DNA of 5,827 bases from Sutterella sp. UBA1442 (GCA_002329575.1 DCTK01000028.1:9207-15033); one strand, 5' to 3'; positions 1 to 5,769 are shown, counted from the stretch's first letter. Notes: generated by a model not told the origin, from the sequence alone. A program made the numbers and translations.

Positions 1-49
1 CGACACGCGGATTTTCAATCCGCTGCTCTACCAACTGAGCTACCTAGCC
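1..49 (-). tRNA. tRNA-Phe (GAA), 3' part cut off by the window edge
   Basis: Read on the minus strand from base 49, the sequence gives a 7-nt acceptor strand (GGCTAGG), the usual TA at positions 8-9, a D arm GCTC-AGTTGGTA-GAGC, and an anticodon arm GCGGA-TTGAAAA-TCCGC. The central GAA of the 7-nt loop reads Phe codons UUC and UUU. The variable loop begins with GTGTCG, and the sequence then leaves the window, so the T arm, the 3' acceptor strand and any encoded CCA are not visible. The 5' end was set by counting back from the D arm; three further bases (GGC) upstream look like leader. The gene lies in the same direction as ung but has its own promoter. Identity is secure from the arms and anticodon. 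Confidence 0.95.
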
Positions 50-65
50 GCCGTAAGAGTTTGGC

Positions 66-94
66 ATTTTAACGAAAAAAAAATCCGTTTGCAA
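66..94 (-). promoter_or_regulatory. Promoter of tRNA-Phe
   Basis: On the minus strand, TTGCAA (89-94, 4 of 6 to the sigma-70 -35 consensus) and TAAAAT (66-71, 5 of 6 to the -10 consensus) are separated by exactly 17 nt containing a nine-T run. The predicted start is near base 59, giving a leader of about 10 nt before the mature tRNA end at 49, which is normal for a tRNA gene. Bases just after the -10 are GCC, a G+C-rich discriminator of the kind often seen on growth-rate-controlled stable RNA promoters. The -35 lies inside a perfect 10-bp palindrome, GTTTGCAAAC (87-96). Assignment is by motif and spacing only. Confidence 0.7.
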
Positions 95-139
95 ACTCCG
101 TTTTTAGTTTTTTGATCAAATTTTTTGCAACTGTTCGAT

Positions 140-862
140 TTAAAAGAGAAAAGAATTTTGAATAGGTTCGGAATCGGTGAATTTTTCCCAATGGATCTCC
201 TCAAGTCCTTGTTGTTTTAACCAGAGGTTGGCTCTGGAGAAGTGCCCGCAACCGATAAAAGGTACAGGGGGCTTTGTCGCCGATAAAGGAGAAGGGTGAT
301 TACATTTCAAAATCAAATGATGCTGTCCGATTAAGGGCTCCTTAGATTGCGCATACGCTCCCCAGAGCATGAATACTTTGGGAGAGGAGTCTTGAGCAAC
401 GAGTCTTAAGAGCGAATCGGTAAGTGCTTCCCAGCCTTTCTTGGCGTGACTTGCCGCCTTTCCGTCCTCAACGGTCAAGACCGCATTCAGTAGCAACACG
501 CCTTGCCGGGCCCATCCGGTCAGTTCTCCTGTCGATGGACGGGCAATGCCGAGATCTCTTTGCAGTTCTTTATGAATATTGCGAAGGCTTGGTGGAATTT
601 TGCACTCTGCGGGTACGTGAAAAGAAAGCCCTTGAGCTTGACCGGGTCCATGATAAGGATCTTGACCGACAATGATGACGCGTGTTTCGGCCAGTGCTGT
701 TAATTCAAGTGCACGAAAAGGGCGGGGAGGATAAATGATAGCCCCTGCATCTTCTCGGGTTTTAATAAAGTCGGCCAGAACTCGGCCTGTTTGAGAGGCA
801 AAAAAAGACGCAATGGCGTCTTGCCAATCTGGCTTAACGCCACTGTAGTCCAATCGATTCAT
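140..862 (-). CDS. ung: Uracil-DNA glycosylase, family 1
   Basis: This enzyme removes uracil from DNA after cytosine deamination or dUMP misincorporation, starting base-excision repair in the cytoplasm. The 240-residue protein (E. coli Ung is 229) carries the family 1 signatures. These are the water-activating loop GQDPYHG at 66-72 with catalytic Asp68, the uracil-stacking Phe81, the LLLNAVLTV strand at 123-131 with uracil-reading Asn126, and the DNA-intercalation loop HPSPLSA at 189-195 with His189. Residue 76 is Gln where GQAHGL with His is usual, a small variation. The frame is open 25 codons further upstream to 937, but that stretch lies inside the preceding gene and looks unlike Ung. ATG at 862 matches the family N-terminus and leaves an 11-bp gap to the LprI-like gene. 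The ribosome site there is weak (AAGA), so coupling to upstream translation is likely. It is the last gene of the rpe operon. Confidence 0.96.
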   Translation of the reverse strand: MNRLDYSGVKPDWQDAIASFFASQTGRVLADFIKTREDAGAIIYPPRPFRALELTALAETRVIIVGQDPYHGPGQAQGLSFHVPAECKIPPSLRNIHKELQRDLGIARPSTGELTGWARQGVLLLNAVLTVEDGKAASHAKKGWEALTDSLLRLVAQDSSPKVFMLWGAYAQSKEPLIGQHHLILKCNHPSPLSATKPPVPFIGCGHFSRANLWLKQQGLEEIHWEKFTDSEPIQNSFLF

Positions 863-873
863 AGAAAAATATC

Positions 874-1275
874 TTATTGTTCGGCGGTAAACGCTTCCAT
901 AGCGCCGATACGAATATGAAGCAGGTTGATTTGGCATGCCAAATTGGCTGCGCCGGCACCCGACCCGCCGCTAAACATTGTCTCTTCAAAGCGGCATTGC
1001 TCAGAGACATAGCGATCAAAGGACATGTTGGCTTTTTCAAGCGCGGGCATGGCTTCGTTGCGGCCGGTGACGCGATCAAGCTCGCCAGCCTGTTGTGTAA
1101 GTTTGTCCAACGCTTCGCGATATTCATCGCGGGTTTGTTGAAGTTCCTTTTTTAGGCACTCCCGCATGGCAACCTCGTTGGTGGCCGCTTTGTAGCACTG
1201 CTCAATCGAGTCCTGTGCATAGGCCGCCGGGATCGCCAAGATCAGAAGAGAGCTCAGTAATAGTGCTTTTTTCAC
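874..1275 (-). CDS. Small exported protein, LprI-like (DUF1311-type)
   Basis: This is a 133-residue secreted protein. Residues 1-20 form a signal peptide: two Lys after the start, a Leu/Ile/Ala-rich core, then Ala-Tyr-Ala before Gln21. There is no lipobox. The mature part is mostly helical and charged, with four cysteines (27, 40, 94, 114), enough for two disulfides. The arrangement of Cys-x12-Cys, a Leu/Tyr-containing helix, a Phe-Asp-Arg-Tyr helix, Cys94, a Gly/Ser/Ala-rich loop (102-110) and Cys114 followed by an Arg-containing helix resembles the LprI N-terminal family. That family is named after a mycobacterial lysozyme inhibitor; most members have unknown function, so lysozyme inhibition here is not established. 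The start is GTG at 1275, with GGAG at 1284-1287 eight bases upstream. The stop of gph overlaps it by 4 bp (GTGA), which implies translational coupling. Family assignment is by pattern from memory, moderately sure; export is clear. Confidence 0.8.
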   Translation of the reverse strand: MKKALLLSSLLILAIPAAYAQDSIEQCYKAATNEVAMRECLKKELQQTRDEYREALDKLTQQAGELDRVTGRNEAMPALEKANMSFDRYVSEQCRFEETMFSGGSGAGAANLACQINLLHIRIGAMEAFTAEQ

Positions 1276-1976
1276 GGGGTGGTCTCCGTAGTTATTTTTA
1301 GTACATTGTCAGCAAGTTCGGTCATGGTGTTGAAAACCGGGATGCTTTTCTTATTTTGCATAACCCAAAGGTCGATGGCAATACCCTCGTTATACCCTGT
1401 TTTTACCAAAAGCGCTTGAATTCCTGCATTTTCTGCTGCCAAAGCGTCGTTCATGGAGTCTCCAATCATGGCGCAGTCTTTGAGATTGACTCGCATGATA
1501 TTGGCAGCCATCTGGAGCATTTCTGGATCGGGCTTGGGGGTTTTCACGTCATCGGCTCCGATGATGCAGTCAAAAAAATCTGTGAGTTCAAAGCGATTTA
1601 AGAGGCTTCGAGCGGCCTGCGACGGTTTATTCGTGACGACTGCCATGGGGATTCCGGCGGCTTTAAGACGTGAAAGAGCTTCTCTGACACCGGGCAATAA
1701 TTTCGTGTAGCAGTCTTTTGCGCCATTCATTTCCGCCAGATATCGGGTCAGCATGGGCTCAAGCTCGGTGCTGCTCGGTGCTCGGCCAAGTTTTGAAGTC
1801 AAGACGCGTTCGATGAGAACGCGAGCACCCTTGCCGATGAAGCGTGCCATGTCCTCGCGTGAAACGGGCGGGTAGCCAGCGGCTTTCAAGGCGATATTGG
1901 CCGCTACCGTTAGATCATCAACGGAATCAACAAGCGTGCCGTCTAAATCAAATAAAAGAGCTTTAACCGCGATCAC
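1272..1976 (-). CDS. gph: Phosphoglycolate phosphatase, HAD superfamily
   Basis: The enzyme hydrolyses 2-phosphoglycolate to glycolate and phosphate. Phosphoglycolate arises from repair of oxidised DNA ends or from oxygenase side reactions and inhibits central metabolism. The 234-residue protein has all four HAD motifs: DLDGT at 10-14 (nucleophile Asp10, acid/base Asp12), Thr115 in VVTNK (113-117), Lys148 in PKPDP (147-151), and the Mg-binding IGDSMND (171-177) with Asp173 and Asp177. The region between motifs I and II (about 20-90) is a helical cap typical of the Gph/PGP branch. The start is GTG at 1976, five codons before the motif I strand, so little room exists for another choice. It overlaps the end of rpe by 14 bp, and its own stop overlaps the next gene by 4 bp. 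The rpe-gph pairing is common in proteobacteria and supports Gph over other HAD phosphatases, though substrate cannot be proven from motifs. Confidence 0.93.
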   Translation of the reverse strand: MIAVKALLFDLDGTLVDSVDDLTVAANIALKAAGYPPVSREDMARFIGKGARVLIERVLTSKLGRAPSSTELEPMLTRYLAEMNGAKDCYTKLLPGVREALSRLKAAGIPMAVVTNKPSQAARSLLNRFELTDFFDCIIGADDVKTPKPDPEMLQMAANIMRVNLKDCAMIGDSMNDALAAENAGIQALLVKTGYNEGIAIDLWVMQNKKSIPVFNTMTELADNVLKITTETTP

Positions 1977-2727
1977 GATTCATTTCCCGTTCAACTTCTC
2001 GCCAAACTTCAATCATGGCTTCATCAATGGCGTCACGCATCTGATCAATCACTTGGCGATAACCGGTAGGAGTTTTGGCTCCGAAAATGGCACTGCCTGC
2101 AACAAAGGTATCGGCCCCGGCTGCTGCAATCGCTCCGATATTGTCAATTTTGACGCCACCGTCGATTTCCAAGAAGATTTCATGGCCGGTAGCGGCTTTG
2201 TGTTGATCAATGATACGGCGCACTTTTTGAAGCTTTGGTAAGGCAGAGGGGATAAAGGACTGTCCGCCAAAACCCGGATTAACACTCATCAGTAAGATGA
2301 GATCAACTTTATCGAGTACGTAGTCCAGATAAGACAACGGTGTTGAGGGATTAAATACCAGACCGGCTTTGCAACCGCAGTCGTGAATCAATCCGAGAGT
2401 GCGGTCAATGTGGCGACTGGCCTCACAGTGAAACGTGATGTAGTCGGCACCGGCTTTGGCAAACATCGGGATGATTTCATCGACCGGCTCAACCATCAGG
2501 TGTACGTCAATGGGCACTTGTACGTGGGGGCGAATAGCTTGGCAGACCAAGGGGCCGACAGTGAGGTTGGGGACATAGTGATTGTCCATGACGTCAAAGT
2601 GGATCCAATCGGCACCGGCAGCGACCACATCGCGTACCTCCTCGCCGAGTCGGGCAAAGTCCGCTGATAGAATCGACGGAGCAATGCGGCATTTTTCTGA
2701 AGCTTTTGGACGGCCGAAAATACTCAT
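1963..2727 (-). CDS. rpe: Ribulose-phosphate 3-epimerase
   Basis: Rpe interconverts ribulose 5-phosphate and xylulose 5-phosphate in the pentose phosphate pathway, in the cytoplasm. The TIM-barrel signatures are all present: [10 protein letters not shown] (15-24), HFDVMD (43-48) with metal/catalytic His43 and Asp45, HLMV (76-79) with His76, [11 protein letters not shown] (148-158, phosphate loop), LEIDGGV (186-192) with catalytic Asp189, and GSAIF (211-215). ATG at 2727 is chosen because AAGGA (2734-2738) lies six bases upstream. An in-frame ATG at 2757 lacks such a site and overlaps the candidate -10 box. The resulting 254-residue protein is longer than E. coli Rpe (225), with about ten extra residues in front and a charged tail of about 15 residues (Glu/Arg-rich) behind. 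The tail is what overlaps gph. It is the first gene of a four-gene minus-strand operon, divergent from mltA. Confidence 0.96.
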   Translation of the reverse strand: MSIFGRPKASEKCRIAPSILSADFARLGEEVRDVVAAGADWIHFDVMDNHYVPNLTVGPLVCQAIRPHVQVPIDVHLMVEPVDEIIPMFAKAGADYITFHCEASRHIDRTLGLIHDCGCKAGLVFNPSTPLSYLDYVLDKVDLILLMSVNPGFGGQSFIPSALPKLQKVRRIIDQHKAATGHEIFLEIDGGVKIDNIGAIAAAGADTFVAGSAIFGAKTPTGYRQVIDQMRDAIDEAMIEVWREVEREMNRDRG

Positions 2728-2756
2728 GACAAATCCTTTTGAAGAAATCTGCACCA

Positions 2757-2785
2757 ATTGTAAACGAGATACGGCACCGTAACAG
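2757..2785 (-). promoter_or_regulatory. rpe: Candidate promoter of the rpe-gph-LprI-like-ung operon
   Basis: On the minus strand, TACAAT (2757-2762) matches 5 of 6 of the -10 consensus. A weak -35, CTGTTA (2780-2785, 3 of 6), lies 17 nt upstream. The predicted start near 2750 gives a leader of roughly 22 nt that ends with the AAGGA ribosome site of rpe. The other three genes are packed without room for further promoters, so this probably drives all four. Its -35 side overlaps that of the opposing mltA promoter. The weak -35 leaves room for activator dependence or a different exact position. Confidence 0.5.
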
Positions 2786-2789
2786 TGTT
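2770..2789. promoter_or_regulatory. Paired small dyads between the divergent promoters
   Basis: Two adjacent symmetric elements sit at the centre of the rpe/mltA divergent region. TACGG-CA-CCGTA (2770-2781) has 5-bp arms around a 2-bp centre, and AACA-G-TGTT (2781-2789) has 4-bp arms around one base. They overlap both candidate -35 regions, a natural place for a regulator acting on both directions. Short dyads of this size can occur by chance, so this is only a candidate operator; no regulator is suggested by the sequence. Confidence 0.25.
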
Positions 2790-2799
2790 TCAGTACAAT
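2771..2799 (+). promoter_or_regulatory. mltA: Candidate promoter of mltA
   Basis: TACAAT (2794-2799) matches 5 of 6 of the -10 consensus. The best -35 at 17 nt is ACGGCA (2771-2776), only 3 of 6. Transcription would begin near 2806, about 20 nt before the mltA ATG, matching the short leaders elsewhere in the window. The leader ends with a 10-bp palindrome, GAGAGCTCTC (2815-2824), whose left half is also the purine-rich ribosome site. Confidence 0.45.
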
Positions 2800-2825
2800 G
2801 AATCATCCCTAAAAGAGAGCTCTCC

Positions 2826-4004
2826 ATGAAAATTAGCAGACTGTGTTTTTATGTTGCCGTGGCAACAATGTTGGCCGCATGTGGTACACCCGAGCCGGAA
2901 AAGGTGCCGGAGGTTGAACCTGGGCAGACGAAACTGACTTTTGAAAAGACGGATTTCTTGTCAATGCCCTTAGTGGCTGATTGGAAACCGGCTCTCAATG
3001 CGTTTAAAAAAAGCTGCACAAAAATGGCTTCTCGACCGGGTTGGAGCGACGTGTGCGCCAAGGCTAGTGTTGTTTCGGATGAATCTGCAGAGGCATTTTT
3101 CAAATCGTACTTTACGCCTTACAAGGCTATTGCAATCAGCCGCTCACAGGGACAGGGGGCTACTACTTCAATGACTGACGTCGGCAAGATGACGGGGTAC
3201 TATGAGCCGATTCTTTATGGCAGTCGAGTCAAAAAGGCTCCTTATATTTATCCGCTTCACACGATGCCGGCGGATTTGATTACGGTGGATTTGGCCGATG
3301 TCTATCCGCAGCTGAAAGGTATGCGGCTTCGCGGTCAACTTGAAGGCAACCGTTTGGTGCCGTATGACACCCGTGCGCAACTCAATAACAGAAATCTTGA
3401 TCGTTACGCAATCGCTTGGGTTGAAGACCCCGTGGCAGCCTTTTTCTTGCAAATCCAAGGCTCTGGCCGCATCGTGTTACCCGATGGCTCTTACATGCGT
3501 GTGGGATATGGAGACGTGAACGGTCACCCCTATCGTGGGATCGGCAACTATTTAATTCGTCAAGGTTGGCTGGATGCTCATGAACTTTCAATGCAAAACA
3601 TCCAAGCCTGGGCTCGCAAGAATCCCAAACGAGTGCAGTCGGTTTTAAATCAAAATCCGAGTTACGTATTCTTTGTGGAACGCAAGGATCAAGATCCCGC
3701 TGAAGGGCCGATTGGAGCTCAGGGAGTGCCTTTGACCGACAAGGGATCTGTGGCGGTTGATCGTCGCTTTTATGAAATGGGTTGGCCATTGGTGGTCGAT
3801 GTCGAGCAAACGAATCCCGACATGAAATATACGGCAGCCGTTGTAACGCAAGATACGGGTGGAGCGATTCGTGGTCCTATCCGGTTTGACTTTTACTGGG
3901 GAAGCGGTGACGATGCTGCGTTGGCTGCGGGTCGTCAAAATAGTCGAGTGAAAGCTTGGGTGCTCTTTCCCCAAGGTGTAGAGCCTCGGGAAAAGAGCAT
4001 TTGA
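2826..4004 (+). CDS. mltA: Membrane-bound lytic murein transglycosylase A
   Basis: MltA is an outer-membrane lipoprotein that cleaves the MurNAc-GlcNAc bond of peptidoglycan from the periplasmic side, forming 1,6-anhydro-MurNAc ends during wall turnover. Residues 1-18 are a lipoprotein signal ending in lipobox Leu-Ala-Ala-Cys19; Gly20 after the lipidated Cys gives no inner-membrane retention signal, consistent with outer-membrane sorting. A Pro/Glu-rich tether (21-35) follows. The MltA domain shows GYYEP (124-128) and QIQGSGRIVLPDG (209-221). The C-terminal 3D domain has DTGGAIRG (343-350) and FDFYWG (354-359), where Asp355 aligns with the catalytic Asp of E. coli MltA (Asp308 in mature numbering); the three characteristic Asp residues are present. 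At 392 residues it is slightly longer than the E. coli protein (365). ATG at 2826 follows a GAGAG ribosome site by six bases. It diverges from rpe and converges on the TauE/SafE gene. Confidence 0.96.
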   Translation: MKISRLCFYVAVATMLAACGTPEPEKVPEVEPGQTKLTFEKTDFLSMPLVADWKPALNAFKKSCTKMASRPGWSDVCAKASVVSDESAEAFFKSYFTPYKAIAISRSQGQGATTSMTDVGKMTGYYEPILYGSRVKKAPYIYPLHTMPADLITVDLADVYPQLKGMRLRGQLEGNRLVPYDTRAQLNNRNLDRYAIAWVEDPVAAFFLQIQGSGRIVLPDGSYMRVGYGDVNGHPYRGIGNYLIRQGWLDAHELSMQNIQAWARKNPKRVQSVLNQNPSYVFFVERKDQDPAEGPIGAQGVPLTDKGSVAVDRRFYEMGWPLVVDVEQTNPDMKYTAAVVTQDTGGAIRGPIRFDFYWGSGDDAALAAGRQNSRVKAWVLFPQGVEPREKSI

Positions 4005-4030
4005 AGATGATGACGTTCTTTAGAGTGCTC
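3995..4030. terminator. Hairpin over both stop codons of the convergent mltA and permease genes
   Basis: GAGCA (3995-3999) pairs with TGCTC (4026-4030). In plus-strand RNA the pairing continues inward, TTTGAAGA (4000-4007) with TCTTTAGA (4017-4024), using G-U pairs, a one-base bulge (G4025) and a 9-nt loop. Both stop codons (4002-4004 plus; 4020-4022 minus) are in the stem. On the minus strand the G-U pairs become mismatches, but the hairpin is followed by TTTT (3994-3991). No T-tract follows on the plus strand. It may act as a weak two-way terminator; it is not a textbook one. Confidence 0.35.
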
Positions 4031-4826
4031 GGATGACAAATTGGAGTCCGAGCACGAACATAACGCAAGACAAAATAACGATGATAAGGCGCGGACGACT
4101 TTTCTTAGAGAGCATCGCGCCGATCTGAGCCCCCACGATAGCACCGAACCCCACAGCCAGCGCCGGAACCCAGACGATATGGGCAAGCATCGCATGGCCT
4201 ACAACACCGACGGCGGCACTGACCATTAAAACAAATGTTGATGTAGCCACGGCAATGTGTGGAGGGAATCCTAATGCGAATACAAGCATCGGTACGTGAA
4301 TAACGCCGCCCCCAATCCCGAGAATTGAAGAAAGAAAGCCTACGAAAAAGGACAGTGCCACCCCCATCAGGATTTTGTTCCCTGAGCCGTCAAAGCAATA
4401 GTCTTTAACTTCCACGGTGGCCTTTTTGCCTTTGGACTTGCTGTACATCAAGATCGCCAGTAAGCAAAGAGCAGTACCGAAAATGAGCGAGAAGGATTGG
4501 CCGGTGAAATAGTCAGTAATGTAGCTACCGAAAAATGCGCCAGGCACTGTTGCCAATGCAAAGGGGATTGCAGCACGGAAAATGACTTTTTGCTGACGAA
4601 TGTAAGCCCAAGTGCCTGACATGGCATTAAGAAGCACGCCAAAAAGGCTTGTTCCGATGACTTCTTGCACGTTGTTAAAGGTCGAGCCATTCGGCACCAT
4701 CATCGTGAGCATAAATAGCGGTACCATGATGAGCCCGCCGCCGATGCCAACCATGGCCCCGAACGCTCCCACGCCGATTCCGAGTCCGAAGAGTTCGACA
4801 AACTCAAACCATTCAAATCCGCCCAT
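4020..4826 (-). CDS. TauE/SafE-family inner-membrane permease (sulfite-exporter type)
   Basis: This 268-residue, very hydrophobic protein belongs by sequence pattern to the TauE/SafE (former DUF81) family, whose few studied members export sulfite, sulfoacetate or similar small anions across the inner membrane. The family's internal duplication is visible: GIGGG at 27-31 in the first half and GIGGG at 170-174 in the second, each followed by a short Val-Pro-containing segment, and GTS (58-60) answered by ATST (194-197). About eight membrane segments can be picked out, four on each side of a charged loop (about 129-150, Lys-rich). The start ATG at 4826 has AAGGA (4835-4839) eight bases upstream, directly after the dsbC terminator. 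The actual substrate cannot be told from sequence, and neighbouring dsbC does not settle it. No strong promoter is evident between dsbC and this gene. A TAATAT in the minus strand (4876-4881) is a possible -10 but lacks a good -35. Confidence 0.9.
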   Translation of the reverse strand: MGGFEWFEFVELFGLGIGVGAFGAMVGIGGGLIMVPLFMLTMMVPNGSTFNNVQEVIGTSLFGVLLNAMSGTWAYIRQQKVIFRAAIPFALATVPGAFFGSYITDYFTGQSFSLIFGTALCLLAILMYSKSKGKKATVEVKDYCFDGSGNKILMGVALSFFVGFLSSILGIGGGVIHVPMLVFALGFPPHIAVATSTFVLMVSAAVGVVGHAMLAHIVWVPALAVGFGAIVGAQIGAMLSKKSRPRLIIVILSCVMFVLGLQFVIRAL

Positions 4827-4840
4827 TTTTTCAATCCTTC

Positions 4841-4870
4841 AAACAAAACGCGCTGTTGTTAGCAGCGCGC
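4841..4870 (-). terminator. Rho-independent terminator of dsbC
   Basis: Reading the minus strand, a 7-bp perfect G+C-rich stem, CGCGCTG (4869-4863) with CAGCGCG (4855-4849), closes a 7-nt loop and is followed at once by TTTTGTTT (4848-4841). It lies nine bases beyond the dsbC stop. The T-tract ends one base before the AAGGA ribosome site of the downstream permease gene, so terminator and translation start of the next gene are packed end to end. Confidence 0.88.
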
Positions 4871-4878
4871 AGGGAATA

Positions 4879-5595
4879 TTATTTTTTGGAGCTTTCGACT
4901 TCACGGAGTCGAGCCAAAATTTCTTCCTTAGACACGGCTCCTTCGAGACGGTAACCGTCGTCAAAGTACATGCAAGGAGCTCCCTGCATGCCTAAGCGGT
5001 TAAAAAGAAGAAGGTTTTTCTCGCCATTGGTGTTTTTGCAATTAGCGGGCAATTGAGGAGGCTCTTTCTTAGAGAGCATCCAGTCATCCCATGCTTTTTC
5101 AGGCTCCGCTGCGCAGTAAATGCGGTCAACCATGGCCGAAGAATTCAATAGCGGTGTGACAAAGGTGTAAATCGTCACGTTATCCACTGTCTTCAAAGTC
5201 TCTTCCAAACGTCCGCAAAAACCGCAATAGGGGTCTGCAAAGACATAAATATTGCGTTGGCCCTTGCCGTGAACGGTTTTGAGAGCTTGATCGAGCGGTA
5301 AAGAGGCTATGTCGATACGCGAGAGTTCGTCCAAGCGCTCTTGGGTGAGATTTTTCTGAGTCGCAATGTCAAAAATGTAGCCTGAGAAAAAATACTTGAC
5401 GTCTTTGTCAACGTAAAGCAAGTTGCGATCGGCGACAACTTCGTAAAGACCAGAAGGCAAACGAGTCACGCTGTCGGCTTCAATGCTCATTTTCTGTTTA
5501 ACGAGCACTTTGACTCGATCGGTATCTGTAGCAGCATTGACAAAGGCCGGCATGAGTGCCAAAGACAGCAATGAACAAACAAGGGTTTTAGTCAT
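4879..5595 (-). CDS. dsbC: Periplasmic thiol:disulfide interchange protein DsbC (disulfide isomerase)
   Basis: DsbC corrects wrong disulfides in periplasmic proteins, working as a V-shaped dimer kept reduced by the membrane protein DsbD. The 238-residue precursor starts with a signal peptide (1-21, ending Val-Asn-Ala). An N-terminal dimerisation domain (about 22-80) and a linker helix (about 82-106) precede a thioredoxin fold. The active site is Cys124-Gly-Phe-Cys127 (CGYC in E. coli), preceded by the FADPY segment. Cys161 and Cys186 match the second, structural disulfide of E. coli DsbC. The cis-Pro loop reads GAPC (205-208) rather than the usual GTP followed by a non-Cys residue, leaving an extra Cys208 next to the active site. 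CGFC, rather than the CPYC of DsbG, and the overall length support DsbC. The ATG at 5595 gives a clean signal peptide; the ribosome site (GAAAGA) is weak. It ends in a strong terminator. Confidence 0.94.
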   Translation of the reverse strand: MTKTLVCSLLSLALMPAFVNAATDTDRVKVLVKQKMSIEADSVTRLPSGLYEVVADRNLLYVDKDVKYFFSGYIFDIATQKNLTQERLDELSRIDIASLPLDQALKTVHGKGQRNIYVFADPYCGFCGRLEETLKTVDNVTIYTFVTPLLNSSAMVDRIYCAAEPEKAWDDWMLSKKEPPQLPANCKNTNGEKNLLLFNRLGMQGAPCMYFDDGYRLEGAVSKEEILARLREVESSKK

Positions 5596-5634
5596 AAAAT
5601 CAGTCTTTCTTGATGATGTATTTTGAGGCCTTTC

Positions 5635-5643
5635 AGTATATCA
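5635..5643 (-). promoter_or_regulatory. dsbC: Extended -10 promoter of dsbC
   Basis: On the minus strand TGA-TATACT forms an extended -10 element (TGn plus a 5-of-6 -10 hexamer). No good -35 is present at 16-18 nt, which is usual for extended -10 promoters. Transcription would begin near 5628, giving a leader of about 33 nt to the dsbC ATG. No RpoE- or CpxR-type site was recognised by eye. Confidence 0.55.
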
Positions 5644-5741
5644 AAGGGGCGTGACAGGATCTGATTAAAAGCGTTAACGAATGAATAGAAGTACTCAAGA
5701 GAATAAAAGATAGAACAAAAAAGCAAAGAGAAGGGGATGAT

Positions 5742-5769
5742 TTGACAAATTCGGATTACGGGTTAAAAT
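5742..5769 (+). promoter_or_regulatory. Strong outward sigma-70 promoter for a gene beyond the window
   Basis: TTGACA (5742-5747, perfect -35) and TAAAAT (5764-5769, 5 of 6) are 16 nt apart, the best promoter in the window. The A-rich stretch before it (about 5700-5730) could serve as an UP element. Transcription would start near 5776 and run out of the window. The visible leader of about 50 nt has no start codon with a convincing ribosome site. It does hold a small hairpin, TGCTT-TTTG-AAGCA (5782-5795). The high match suggests a highly expressed gene, but its identity cannot be known from here. Confidence 0.75.

Noticed and set aside
75..135. Poly-T run and TTTGATCAAA palindrome downstream of ung as a rho-independent terminator
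   Set aside because: No G+C-rich stem stands before the T-run. The available palindromes lack a loop or are all A+T, so I could not support a terminator for ung.
863..937. Longer ung start at 937, adding 25 residues
   Set aside because: The added stretch lies inside the 3' end of the LprI-like gene, is Tyr/Arg-rich and unlike Ung N-termini. ATG at 862 fits the family length.
877..1155. Plus-strand open frame of 92 codons opposite the LprI-like gene
   Set aside because: It is antisense to a gene with a clear signal peptide and coupled start, and shows no recognisable protein pattern of its own.
1897..2241. Plus-strand open frame of 114 codons opposite gph and rpe
   Set aside because: It crosses two well-identified genes on the other strand and gives a low-complexity, unrecognisable product.
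2728..2757. Longer rpe start at 2757, adding 10 residues
   Set aside because: No ribosome site precedes it, it overlaps the candidate -10 box, and AAGGA is well placed for ATG at 2727.
3382..3789. Minus-strand open frame of 135 codons opposite mltA
   Set aside because: It is entirely within the conserved mltA catalytic region, and its composition is that expected of a complement frame.
4020..5595. dsbC plus TauE/SafE permease as a dedicated sulfur-redox system
   Set aside because: A strong terminator separates the two genes and the permease substrate is unknown, so neighbourhood alone does not support joint function.
5644..5741. A small gene or non-coding RNA in the gap upstream of dsbC
   Set aside because: No open frame with a ribosome site and no convincing stem-loop plus T-tract was seen. 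The stretch is A-rich and fits promoter upstream sequence.
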